Position numbers and translations under genes: made by a program
From: Chloroflexota bacterium
Lineage (GTDB): Bacteria > Chloroflexota > Dehalococcoidia > Lucifugimonadales > UBA3495
Assembly: GCA_028874075.1 (NCBI GenBank)
Contig: JAPPLU010000068.1
Location: 1-35,436, forward strand
DNA: 35,436 bases
Reading direction: 5' to 3'
Notes under the pieces: model-generated
Seen by the model: the letters and a program-made list of their open reading frames with translations, nothing else
What the model was told of the DNA's origin: nothing
Databases searched by the model: none
Shown here: positions 8,142 to 17,384 of the stretch, one piece after another
Numbering within the stretch: the first letter of the stretch is position 1
Layout: each line of letters opens with the position of its first letter

Positions 8142-10122
8142 GTGTCATTGTCACTGGCTGGACTCAACGAAGGCAGCGCGAGCCTGCTAAGGACTTTGCC
8201 ATAGCCATCACGATTGCCGCAATAGGCTTGGGGCTGGCGCGGCTGGTCGGCCAGCCGCCGGTGCTGGGCTACCTGCTGACCGGCGTCCTCATCGGTCCCT
8301 ACACGCTGCCAACTCCCCTCATCAGCAACCTGGATACCATCGGCTTGCTGGCAGAGTTGGGCCTGGTCCTACTGCTGTTCGCCATTGGTCTGGAGCTGGG
8401 GTGGAGGCGGATCCGCAGCATAGGATTCCAGGTTCTGGCCATCGGCGTCGTTGAAATAAGCACGATGATCCTCTTCGGAGTGTGGATCGCCGGCATGCTC
8501 CCTGGGCTCGATGCCAGTCACGGCTTATACCTGGGCGGCGCCCTGGCCATCAGCAGCTCGGCCATCCTTCTGAAGAGCCTGCGCGACGGCGCCAACCTTA
8601 ACACCGGATGGGGGCGCACTATAGTTGGCATCCTGCTGGTGGAGGATTTCGCCGCGGTTATTCTGCTGACCATTCTTGCCGGGTTGGCCACCACCGGATC
8701 TGCCAGCATGGCCGACGCTCTGTGGCTGGCCGCGAAACTGGGCCTTTTCTGTATAGCAGTCCTGGTCATGGGGACACTGCTGGGGTCCAGGCTGTCGCGA
8801 GCGCTCACCTGGTCCCGCTCCGATGAGACGCTGCTCCTGTCCAGCCTGGGCCTCTGCTTCCTCCTGGCCTTGTGCGCTACGCTGCTGGGGCTGTCTCCGG
8901 CTGCTGGAGCATTCCTGGTGGGCGTAGTAATCGGGGATACGGAAGTCTCCCCCAGGGTGGCGAGACTGGTCAGCCCGGTAAGGGATATGTTTGGCGCGCT
9001 TTTCTTTCTGTCCATCGGTATGCTGATTGACTACCGGACCCTGGGAGACTTCCTGGTGCCGGCCCTGGCGATTGCCGTTGTATTTATGGTGGGAAAGATT
9101 GCCGCCAACACCGTTGGTTCTCTCCTGGCGGGGCGCAGCCCGGCCGATGCGGTAAAGGTCGGGATGACCATGCCCCAGATGGGAGAATTCTCCCTGGCCA
9201 TCGGCCGCCTGAGCCCTTCAGGCGTCCTGGGCGCCTCCCCCCTGGGAGCCATCCTGTCAATTGTCACCGCGGTCACCTCGGTGCTGGCCCCGCTGACATC
9301 TCGAGTGGCGCTGCCCCTGGCCCAGTGGCTGAACCGGCGGTCCCCGGCCATACTGCGCCGGTTGATGCTTGCGGTGCAGATTGGCGTAGATACTTTCTGG
9401 ACTGCCCTGTCGCTGCCGGGGGAAACCGGCCGACTGCTGCGAAACGCAGGCAGAAGCATACTTATCAACGTCTGTATAGTGGTCTTGCTGGCTGTGGCCG
9501 GAACGGGACTGCTCTTTGCGGTTCCGGCCCTTGTAGGAACGATGATTTCCGTCCCCTAACGGTGGCCGAGCTCATAGTGATTGGCCTGGTCATTGGGCTG
9601 AGTATGCCGTCGGCGCTGAGCATCTGGCGTTCCCTGGCTACCCTGGCCCATCTTTCCACCACCGGTCCCAGCGTATTGGGCTACGGGCCCGATGGGTTCC
9701 GAATACAGTTCACCTTACAGGCCATGGTGCGTGACGGGTTGAGTGCGGCGTTCCTGGGGTTGTTGCTGGTGCTGCTTCTGCCCATCATAATCAGGCTGCT
9801 GGCCGAAGGGGGCCTGTCGATTCCCCTTTCCCTGGCACTGCTGGTTGGCCCCACCGTGGCCATGATAATTGTGGGTTTCCGGATGCACAGGGTTCTGGAG
9901 CCGGCATTCCAGGAGACCTTCACGGGGGACGAAGATGCCGGGGTCCTGGAATCCGCAGAGGAGGAGATGACACTCCCCGACCAGGACCGGGAACCGCTGG
10001 TCGTCGGGGTCATCGAACAGATGGGCTCCCAGGGGGAAGTGCTGCAGATCCTGGAAAGAGGAAGTTCCCAGGCGAACGCATCCGACGAAACTGCTTCGGG
10101 GGAGGACGGCGCCAAAAACTGA
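8142..10122 (+). CDS. CPA2-family cation/proton antiporter (two apparent frameshifts as read)
   Basis: Monovalent cation/proton antiporter of the inner membrane. The core (8228-9559) reads continuously and has the family hallmarks: GQPPVLGYLLTGVLIGP, LLLFAIGLELGWRRIR, ALAISSSAILLKSL, VGILLVEDFAAVILL (the acidic ED of the ion site), LGLSPAAGAFLVGVVIGDTE and FFLSIGMLID. Two one-base gaps interrupt it. At 8191-8192 an extra G would join SLAGLNEGSASLLR to DFAIAITIAAIG, and at 9553-9556 an extra C would join GTMISVP to LTVAELIVIG. Joined length is about 660 residues. The C-terminal part has further membrane segments and an acidic tail (about 9900-10119), with no visible TrkA-N nucleotide-binding domain, unlike KefB/KefC. 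The start is uncertain: GTG 8142 is used here, while AGGGGG at 8119-8124 would fit a start near 8130, where only ATA is present. Confidence 0.8.
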
Positions 10123-10264
10123 CGGCAGTCGAAAGAGGCAACAATCCTCTGCCGGCGTTCAACGAACCGGGTAACATTCCCATCCCAGCTTTCCCTGTCA
10201 AGAAGTGGGCTGCATGCACCGGTTCCTCTTTGTTTAACCAGCCCGCGCAGGAGATGAGAAAATT

Positions 10265-10897
10265 ATGCAGAACAGCCAAAACCGGGTGCAATGGGTCTAT
10301 TCTTCCGCTACCAACCAGGAACTGGAAGCGCGCTACGACCAATGGGCCGCCGACTATGACAAGGACCTGGACGACGACTTCGGGTGGGTGTCACCGAGGA
10401 AAACCGCTGAGGTCCTGGCCAGGCACGTCCCCGTAAATGCGAGAGTTCTGGACGCCGGAGCCGGCACCGGGCTGGTTGGGGAAGAACTCAGGCGGCTGGG
10501 CTTCCAGGACATACATGCCATGGACCTGTCGCTGGGAATGCTGGAGGAGGCCCGGAGCAAGGGGGTGTACCGGGATCTCCGGCAGATGGCCCTGGGTAGC
10601 ACACTGGACTACGAGACAGACAGCTTTGACGCCGTAATCAGCGTGGGTGTGTTCACCGAGGGCCACGCTCCGCCGCAAGGCTTTGACGAACTGGCGCGCA
10701 TTACCAGGAGAGACGGATTGATCGTGTTCAGCCTGCGGTTGGACCTTTTCGAACAAGGTGGTTTCAAGGAGCACCAGGCCCAACTGGAAAAGAGCGGAAA
10801 GTGGAAACAAGTAGAACTATCCGACACTTTCCAGCCCCTGCCCAAGGGCGAGCCTGAAATGCTCCACAGGGTATGGGTTTACCGGGTGACAGCCTGA
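10265..10897 (+). CDS. Class I SAM-dependent methyltransferase (METTL27/Williams-Beuren-like)
   Basis: This 210-residue protein starts at ATG 10265 with AGGAG about 12 nt upstream. The N-terminus (ELEARYDQWAADYDKDLDD) is characteristic of the small Williams-Beuren-region-27-like methyltransferases. Motif I is VLDAGAGTGLVGEEL (about residues 60-74), the acidic loop is DIHAMDLSLGMLEEAR, and motif IV is DSFDAVISVGVFTEGH. The substrate cannot be read from sequence. It is a single-domain soluble enzyme of normal family length. It sits 142 nt after the antiporter on the same strand and converges with the MFS gene downstream. No specific pathway context is visible. Confidence 0.85.
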   Translation: MQNSQNRVQWVYSSATNQELEARYDQWAADYDKDLDDDFGWVSPRKTAEVLARHVPVNARVLDAGAGTGLVGEELRRLGFQDIHAMDLSLGMLEEARSKGVYRDLRQMALGSTLDYETDSFDAVISVGVFTEGHAPPQGFDELARITRRDGLIVFSLRLDLFEQGGFKEHQAQLEKSGKWKQVELSDTFQPLPKGEPEMLHRVWVYRVTA

Positions 10898-10956
10898 TGA
10901 ATCCGGCCCCGTTTTTATCCTGCAGTGTGCTTTTTCACAACTGGCTCCGGCTGGTG

Positions 10957-13027
10957 TCAAATTTCTTGGTTCAGTGAACTCTCCGGCTTTGAGACAGGTT
11001 CCGGCAGGGTCAAATCCTCGGGCAGTACCTCCCGGACTGCCGCCAGCGTTTCCGCGCCCTCGGCTCTGGCGGCTCGCAGTACGCCTGCGGCCATGGCCGA
11101 GGCTGCCTCTTGTTCCGTCAAGCCCAGTTCCTGTGAAAGGTCCCTGGCCGCTTGCAGGGCGCTGTCCACCACCTCCCCCAGGTTTTGTCCCGTTCGTGCG
11201 GCGCCCTGAATTACGCCGTAGCCCGCGCCCCGCAGCGCGTCTAGGTCGTCGGCAGCGCTGTTGGCCAGCACTCGCACCGAGCCCAGCACCGTGCCTCGCG
11301 CTACCTGGCTGACGTGGCCAGCAAGTTCATCTCCGGCCTCCATGGCTCCCCTGGTGGCATGACGCGCCAATTCCAGGCCCAACTCTCCTACGTCCTGAAC
11401 TTCCTCAATGGCTTCCTGCATGGCGTGCTGCACCCGCCGGCCCACGTCGGCTGCCAGGACAACCCCTCGGGAGGTGGTGGTAGGCGCTGCCCTGGTGGAA
11501 GCGGCCAGTTGATAGGCGGTAACTCCCAGGGCAACGTCGGCTCCCGGCACTTGCTTCAGGTAACCAACCGAGAAGGCTGACAGGGTGCCCAACCCAGGTA
11601 CGGAGGAGACCATTCTTGACAGTGACGAAGCTCCTGCGGAAAGCTCGGCGAGGGCGATTCCCCTTGGGATCTCTCCCTCTTCCCTCAGTTCAACCAACAT
11701 ATTCAGGGAGGCCAGGCCAATGACAAAAGCGATGGCAAAAAGAAAATCGTACCCGGCCAGCGAAATCACCGGGAATTCAAAGCCTTCTGCGGGCGCGGTC
11801 CAGCGGAGGGCCAACTCGATCCCTCGTACCGCGAAGAAGTCCGCCATTAAACCCCCAACAATAGGCCCCACCCCTATGCCCACGTTGGTGGCAATGCTGG
11901 CTACGCTCAGAAATGGGGTCTCGCGGCCTTCGGGGGCAACCTTCAATGCCAGGGCTCCAACTGTCAGCAAAACGCCGGCAGCGGCAATGCCGGCGAATAC
12001 GTGAATCAGCTCAATCAGGGGCGGCGTGAACCGGTGCGCATCCGGCAGTGTGGTGAACGGCCAGGCCAGGATTACCAGAAGATAAAGGGACGCAGACATG
12101 GATAGCACCGGCTTGCTGCCCACCCGGTCGGCCAGCGGGCCCCAAACGCGCATAAAGATAATGCTTGCAATTTGGCTCAAGACCGTGAACCCGACGACAA
12201 CGGTCAGGGAGTAGCCCAGCTTGCTAAGCATGTAAACGGCAAAAAGGGTATGGCCAGGTTGGAGGCGAAGCTCCAGATGAACAGGAACCGAACCAGGTGG
12301 GAAAAGTTGCGGTCACGCAGTGGTTCAATGAGGGTGTTGAGTACCGACTTCCCGGTATCCGGCGCCGGTGGCATCAGCGGTTCCTTTGCGCCGGCCGCAA
12401 GAGTAGGACCTGATATGCCAAGGATCAGCGCCTCGCCAATAAGCAGGAAACTGTAAGCGTATATTGGCTGCCCAAAGGGAACATTGGCAGTCCACCAGTC
12501 AACGAAAAAGCTGGCTGCAATGCTGACCGCTACAATGGTGGACATTACGTACACCCAGCGCTTTCCGTAGTAGCTCCCCACCATAGACTTGGGAACCAGG
12601 TCGCTCATCCAACTGACCCATGCGGTGTTCCAAGTTGAGGCAAAAAGACCTCGAAAGCCGATAACCGCCATCAGGGCCAGAATGGCTGGCGACCCGGGGG
12701 TAGCCACCAAGAGAGGCACCATGCCGGCGGGAATCCACAGCAGATTGGTTACGTAGGCGGCCGGGATTCCCAGGGCTTTGCGTCTTCGGTATTTCTCGAC
12801 GGCCAGAATTGCCGGAAACTGGACAACCTGGGTGAGGTAGGGCAGGGCGGCCAAGATGCCAATTTGAAAGATGTTGGCTCCCAGGGCCAGGGCAAAGGGA
12901 GCGAGGAACCCCCCGCTGGCCAGGGCGAACATGGCGTTTTCCGCCATGCCCCCCATACCATAAGGCGAAGGCTTCGGGTTGCCTCGTTCTCAGTGAGGGC
13001 AGAACGGGGTTGCAGAAAGGAAAACAA
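10957..13027 (-). CDS. MFS transporter with 22-residue-repeat helical tail, copy 1 (two apparent frameshifts)
   Basis: Major facilitator superfamily permease, about 690 residues when joined, closely related to the gene at 17385-19184. The core has MFS loops such as RVWGPLADRVGSKPV and RSLRLMVW at the start. Comparison with the intact paralogue locates two missing bases: one G in the run at 12949-12954 (after LRLMVWG) and one T in the run 12241-12245 (after NLAIPF, where the paralogue reads AVPFFAVYMLTRLG). The start is TTG 13027, matching the paralogue's MFNFLKPSPTLSE; no clear ribosome site is seen. After about twelve membrane segments, residues about 480-690 are a soluble Ala/Gly/Glu-rich helical tail with 22-residue periodicity (ARHATRGAMEAG, ARGTVLGSVRVL, LRGAGYGVIQGA). 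Substrate unknown. Confidence 0.85.
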
Positions 13028-13095
13028 GGCAGCAGTCTGACAGACGAGCGGTTACTTCGGCCGCATGTTAAATATAATCCCGTTGGAATGAATGA

Positions 13096-13120
13096 GGATA
13101 TCTTACTCCTTCGGATATCC
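13096..13120. promoter_or_regulatory. Paired GGATATC sites in the divergent MFS / serine-hydrolase region
   Basis: GGATATC (13096-13102) and GGATATCC (13113-13120), each nearly self-complementary, are spaced 10 nt apart between the divergent genes at 13027 and 13325. The arrangement resembles a dimeric operator. The interval CCTTCGGAT also appears at about 7888-7896. Function is inferred only from position and symmetry. Confidence 0.35.
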
Positions 13121-13324
13121 ATAGGCTATTACAGGCTCCAATGAGGTGAGTTACTACGGTTCAGCGTGTCAGGTAGCCGGCCGGGGCGGATCGCATGTGT
13201 TCTTGCTGAAACCTTCAATGCTTTTGGCGTTTATCGAACCAGAACCCCGTTCCATTCCTGATAGTCCTCCAGGGTTCCGGGGGCTGTGGCATCCTCCGTT
13301 TATCAACTGAAGGAGGCAATGGTT

Positions 13325-14953
13325 ATGCTTGGCGGAGCGACTTCCACCTACCTGGATAGCCTTGCTTTGCAGTGCATGGAGGAGCTTGGGCTGCCCGGCA
13401 TGGCCCTGGGGGTAACCGACCGCGCCAATCTCCTGAAGGCCTCGGCCTACGGAGTTGCAGACATTGCAACCCAGGCTCCGGTTACAGTATCGACGCGCTT
13501 TGAGATTGGGTCCCTGGGCAAGCCCTTTACCGTAATCCCATTGATGCAGCTTTTCGAGGCCGGAGTCGTGGACCTGCATGCTCCGGTCTCCCGTTACCTA
13601 TCCTGGTTCAAGGTGAACTCCGATTTCCCTGAAATAACCGTTCACCACCTCCTTAACCACACTTCGGGTCTGCAGCGGGGCACCGACGTTGGACCTCACG
13701 GGTTGTACGAAAGCTGGGCCCTTCGCGATTTTCGCCCTGTCAGCGGGCCCGCCGATTATTTCTGCTACTCCAACATCGGCTATAAAACGCTGGGCTTTTT
13801 GCTGGAACGGATTATCGGACAAAGCCTCTCTGACATTATTCGTCAACGGGTCCTGGAACCCCTGGGCATGGCCGAAACCAGCCCGGCAGTTACCACCCAG
13901 GCCCGATATAACATTGCAACAGGGTACGCCTCAATCTACGATGATCGTCCGGAACACTCCAGCCATCCACTGGCGTCCGTGCCGTGGGCGCTCTACGCCA
14001 CCGGCGACGGCGCCCAGGTGTCCACCGTCGGCGACATGGCCGCCTACCTGCGACTGATGCTTAACAAGGGCCAGGCTCCTGCCGGGAGATTGCTGGCGGA
14101 GAAGAGCCTCAACATCATGATCTATGACGGGGTGTGGACGGGCGGCGATTTCTATGGCCACGGTCTGGCCACCTATCCAGTGGATGGCCGAGTGTATATC
14201 GGACATGGAGGCGGCAATACGGGATTCCGCTCGGCCATGGTTATAGACGAAGAGTATGGCCTAGGGGTGATTTTGCTAACCAACCGCATGGGCGAAACCG
14301 ACCCGCTGGCGGAAGTGGCCCAACTGGCCCTGACTGCAGCTTGTGCCGACGCAGGCGGCCATCCCATGCCACCTTTGCCTGTCCGCACAGACCCAACTGC
14401 AATTGACAATGCCCCGGACTATGCCGGCGCCTACCGGTCTGGCCACGGGGTTATTGAGTTGCTGGCAAGGGACGGTCGCTTGCTCTTGAAACGCGGCAAT
14501 GTCGAAGTGCTCCTGGAGAAGCGCTCTCAGGACGTTTTCTACGTCCTTCACGCGGACTTTGATCTGGCCCTGCTGGAGTTTCGCCGGGAAGAGGGCCAGG
14601 TAACGGAGCTTTTTCACGGACCCGACTGGTATGTTCGAGAGGGGTATGGTGCAGATGATACCGGGGAACCTGCTGCCTTCCCTTACCCTGGCGAATGGGA
14701 AGCTTACACGGGGGATTATCGGGCGCGAAACCCTGAACTTTCTAACTTCAGGGTCGCTATTCGCAAGGGCGCCCTTACTCTGCTCCATCCCTGGGGGAAT
14801 ACCAGCCCCCTGGTCCCTCTGGATGACGGCCGGTTCCGCATCGGTCCCGACCTCCTCAACCCCGAGACCCTGACCTTTTCCGCAATAGCGGATTGCAGAA
14901 CGCTGCGGGTGGACTACACCGGCTGTCCTTACTACCGGACCTTCGAGCCCTGA
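13325..14953 (+). CDS. Beta-lactamase-fold serine hydrolase (class C / esterase type)
   Basis: This 542-residue protein of the serine beta-lactamase-like family likely hydrolyses an ester, amide or peptide bond. The acylation motif is Ser63-Leu-Gly-Lys66 (FEIGSLGKPFT), the general-base motif is Tyr148-Ser-Asn (CYSNIGYKTLGFLLE), and the third motif is His294-Gly-Gly (YIGHGGGNTGFRS). Residues about 10-360 are the catalytic domain. The remainder (about 370-542) is beta-rich, like the C-terminal lipocalin-like extensions of these hydrolases. The start ATG 13325 has AGGAGG 8 nt upstream; an earlier ATG at 13319 is too close to that site. No signal peptide is evident, so it is probably cytoplasmic. 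It is followed after 152 nt by an S9 peptidase on the same strand, suggesting a two-gene hydrolase unit. True antibiotic resistance is unlikely for this subfamily. Confidence 0.9.
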   Translation: MLGGATSTYLDSLALQCMEELGLPGMALGVTDRANLLKASAYGVADIATQAPVTVSTRFEIGSLGKPFTVIPLMQLFEAGVVDLHAPVSRYLSWFKVNSDFPEITVHHLLNHTSGLQRGTDVGPHGLYESWALRDFRPVSGPADYFCYSNIGYKTLGFLLERIIGQSLSDIIRQRVLEPLGMAETSPAVTTQARYNIATGYASIYDDRPEHSSHPLASVPWALYATGDGAQVSTVGDMAAYLRLMLNKGQAPAGRLLAEKSLNIMIYDGVWTGGDFYGHGLATYPVDGRVYIGHGGGNTGFRSAMVIDEEYGLGVILLTNRMGETDPLAEVAQLALTAACADAGGHPMPPLPVRTDPTAIDNAPDYAGAYRSGHGVIELLARDGRLLLKRGNVEVLLEKRSQDVFYVLHADFDLALLEFRREEGQVTELFHGPDWYVREGYGADDTGEPAAFPYPGEWEAYTGDYRARNPELSNFRVAIRKGALTLLHPWGNTSPLVPLDDGRFRIGPDLLNPETLTFSAIADCRTLRVDYTGCPYYRTFEP

Positions 14954-15105
14954 AGCGGTCGGGCCTTCGGGCATGTCATTTCCTCCCTGGTTTCGGATTT
15001 TCATTCGATGCCTTCAAATCTGACCCCGAAAGCCCCTGCTATGGTAATCTGAATGTGTTGGTTCCGCGATTCTTCCTATTTGTCAACAGGCGGTCCCGGT
15101 ACTGG

Positions 15106-17058
15106 ATGAATAAACCCCTGGTAGCTCCGTACGGGTCATGGAAGTCCCCCGTCTCGCTGGAAATGGCGGCCCATGGGACCATAAATCTACTCGGCATATC
15201 GCTGGACGGGCCCGATACTTACTGGGCTGAAGTGCGCCCCACGGAGGAAGGACGGTCCATTATCGTCCGGCGCGGCCCTGACGGAGCGATTCAGGATATT
15301 ACTCCCCCAGGGTTCAGCGTCGGCAGCATGGTGAATGAGTACGGCGCTCGGAGTTTCACCGTGGCCGACGGAGTAGTTTATTTTTCCAACTTCGCGGACC
15401 AGAGGGTGTACCGCCACCGACCGGGAGAGGACCCGGTACCCATTACGCCGGAGGGCAATTTCAGGTACGGCAGCAAGGTCTGGAACAAGAACCCGGGCCG
15501 GATAGTTTGCGTCCGCGAAAACCACAGCGGAATTGAGGAGGAACATCCCGTCAGCGAGCTTGTTACCCTGGGTATTGATGGACAGACTGAACCCCTGGCG
15601 CTGGTGAGCGACAACGACTTCCACAGTTCACCCTGTATCAGCCCCGATGGCAGACAGCTTGCCTGGCTAACCTGGGACCACCCCAATATGCCCTGGGACG
15701 GGACCGAACTGTGGACGGCTCCGCTAGATGAGAGAGGCTTGCTGGGACGGCCAACCCTGGTAGCCGGCGGCGTGGACGAAGCCATTGTACAGCCGGAGTG
15801 GTCTCCCGATGGCGAGCTATATTTCCTGTCCGACCGCCATGGTTGGGCCAACATTTACCGCTGGCGAGGCGGCGTTGTGGAGCCCGCGCTGGAGATGGAG
15901 GCCGAGTTTGCCCGGGCCAACTGGTGGGTGGGAATGAGCTCCTATGGCTTTGATTCGCCAGGCAGCCTGGTATGTTCCTACTCTCAAAAGGGGTTATGGA
16001 GGTTGGCTCGCCTGTTCCTCGATGATGGTCGCCTGGAACCCATCGGAACACCCTACTGGGAAATGGGACACGGGGACTTGCAGGTGGCCCCGGACCGGGT
16101 AGTGCTGGTTGCCGGTTCCCCTTCCATGCCCATGTCCCTCTTGGAGATAGACCTTGAAAGTAAAGACCTATCGGTCCTGCGGGTCGAAACCGACGACGAG
16201 CTTCCCTTTGGCTACATCTCTTTGCCTGAGCCCGTCGAATTTCCCACCGAGGGGGAGCAGACGGCTCATGCCTTTTTCTACCCTCCTACCAACCAGGACT
16301 ACGTGGCCCCCGAGGGCGAGAAGCCGCCTCTCGTCGTGTTCTGCCACGGCGGACCCCACAGTTCTGCCAGCGCGGAACTGAACATTACGACCCAGTATTG
16401 GACCAGTCGAGGCATAGCCGTCCTGGACGTGAACTACGGCGGCAGCACCGGCTTCGGACGGGAATACCGGGAAAGGCTGATCGGCGAATGGGGCGTGGTG
16501 GACGTGAACGACTGCGTCAATGCGGCCTTATACCTGGTGGAACGTGGCGACGTGGACGGGAAACGAACCGCCATTAGCGGGGGGAGCGCCGGGGGGTTCA
16601 CGGCGCTGGCGGCCCTGACCTTCCGGGAGGTCTTCAAGGCCGGCGCCAGCTACTTCGGCGTAAGCGACCTGGAAGCGCTGCTCAGCGGAATCCACAAGTT
16701 CGACGCCCATAGCCTGGTGGGGCTGGTCGGTCCCTATCCCCTCTACCGCCGGAGGTACACCGAGCGTTCCCCCATCAACTTTCCCCACTATGCCACCTGC
16801 CCGGTAATCTTTTTCCAGGGGCTGGAAGACACCATTGTGCCCGCCATCCAGTCGGAGGAAATGTTCAGGAGCCTTAAGGAAAACGGCGTGCCTACGGCCT
16901 ACCTGGCCTTCGAGGGAGAGTATCACGGCTTTCACAAAGCGGAGACCATCATGCAATGCCTCTCCGCCGAGTTTTACTTCTATTCCCGCATATTCGGTTT
17001 CGCCCCTGCCGACGCACTGGAACCCATAGCCATCGAGAACCTGGGCCAGCAGCATTAG
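15106..17058 (+). CDS. S9-family (prolyl oligopeptidase / acylaminoacyl-peptidase-like) serine peptidase
   Basis: This 650-residue protein starts at ATG 15106 (MNKPLVAPYGSWKSP). The frame stays open further upstream, into the end of the serine-hydrolase gene, but that portion reads as non-coding. Residues about 30-370 form a WD/beta-propeller-like region with repeated phrases such as SPDGRQLAWLTWDHP and SPDGELYFLSDR. Residues about 390-650 are the alpha/beta-hydrolase domain. The visible triad is Ser494 in GGSAGG, Asp575 in LEDTIVP and His607 in EYHGF, and the oxyanion region is CHGGPHSS. It lacks a signal peptide, so it probably trims peptides in the cytoplasm. It is downstream of the beta-lactamase-fold hydrolase on the same strand and convergent with MFS copy 2. 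The family call is firm; substrate preference is not determinable here. Confidence 0.93.
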   Translation: MNKPLVAPYGSWKSPVSLEMAAHGTINLLGISLDGPDTYWAEVRPTEEGRSIIVRRGPDGAIQDITPPGFSVGSMVNEYGARSFTVADGVVYFSNFADQRVYRHRPGEDPVPITPEGNFRYGSKVWNKNPGRIVCVRENHSGIEEEHPVSELVTLGIDGQTEPLALVSDNDFHSSPCISPDGRQLAWLTWDHPNMPWDGTELWTAPLDERGLLGRPTLVAGGVDEAIVQPEWSPDGELYFLSDRHGWANIYRWRGGVVEPALEMEAEFARANWWVGMSSYGFDSPGSLVCSYSQKGLWRLARLFLDDGRLEPIGTPYWEMGHGDLQVAPDRVVLVAGSPSMPMSLLEIDLESKDLSVLRVETDDELPFGYISLPEPVEFPTEGEQTAHAFFYPPTNQDYVAPEGEKPPLVVFCHGGPHSSASAELNITTQYWTSRGIAVLDVNYGGSTGFGREYRERLIGEWGVVDVNDCVNAALYLVERGDVDGKRTAISGGSAGGFTALAALTFREVFKAGASYFGVSDLEALLSGIHKFDAHSLVGLVGPYPLYRRRYTERSPINFPHYATCPVIFFQGLEDTIVPAIQSEEMFRSLKENGVPTAYLAFEGEYHGFHKAETIMQCLSAEFYFYSRIFGFAPADALEPIAIENLGQQH

Positions 17059-17144
17059 TTTGGGCAGGCAAGGGGAACCCAAATCGGATGTAGCTGTCGT
17101 TGGGGTTCAACCTCCAGTGGATAGTCAATTCAGTTCTGGAAAGC

Positions 17145-17384
17145 TCATTCTGGATCTGCCTCCACCGGATTCTCGAGAATTGCCCCCTGGACCGCTGCAA
17201 GAGAGTCCCCGCCGGCGTCGGACGCGGCTTTCAGGATGCCTGCCCTGGCCGCCGTAGCCGCCTCCTGCTCTGAAACCCCCAGCTCCGCTGCCACTTCAAT
17301 AGCGGCTTCCACTACCGCGTCGGCGACTTCACTGGGGTCATTGCCCGACTCCAGCGCCCCCTGGATGGCGCCATAGGCAGCCCC
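17145..17384 (-). pseudogene. C-terminal repeat tail of MFS copy 2, stranded behind an in-frame TAG
   Basis: Directly after the TAG at 17385-17387 the same frame stays open for 79 codons to a TGA at 17145. It reads as the missing tail: GAAYGAIQGALESG aligns with GAGYGVIQGAARTG of MFS copy 1, then LGVSEQEAATAARAGILKAA aligns with LGLTEQEAASAMAAGVLRAA. One nonsense change, for instance from CAG or CGG, would explain it. With the tail the protein is 679 positions, matching copy 1 at about 690. Confidence 0.85.

Noticed and set aside
13325..14953. Antibiotic-resistance beta-lactamase
   Set aside because: It has the fold motifs but no signal peptide, and has a long C-terminal extension typical of esterase/peptidase-like members.
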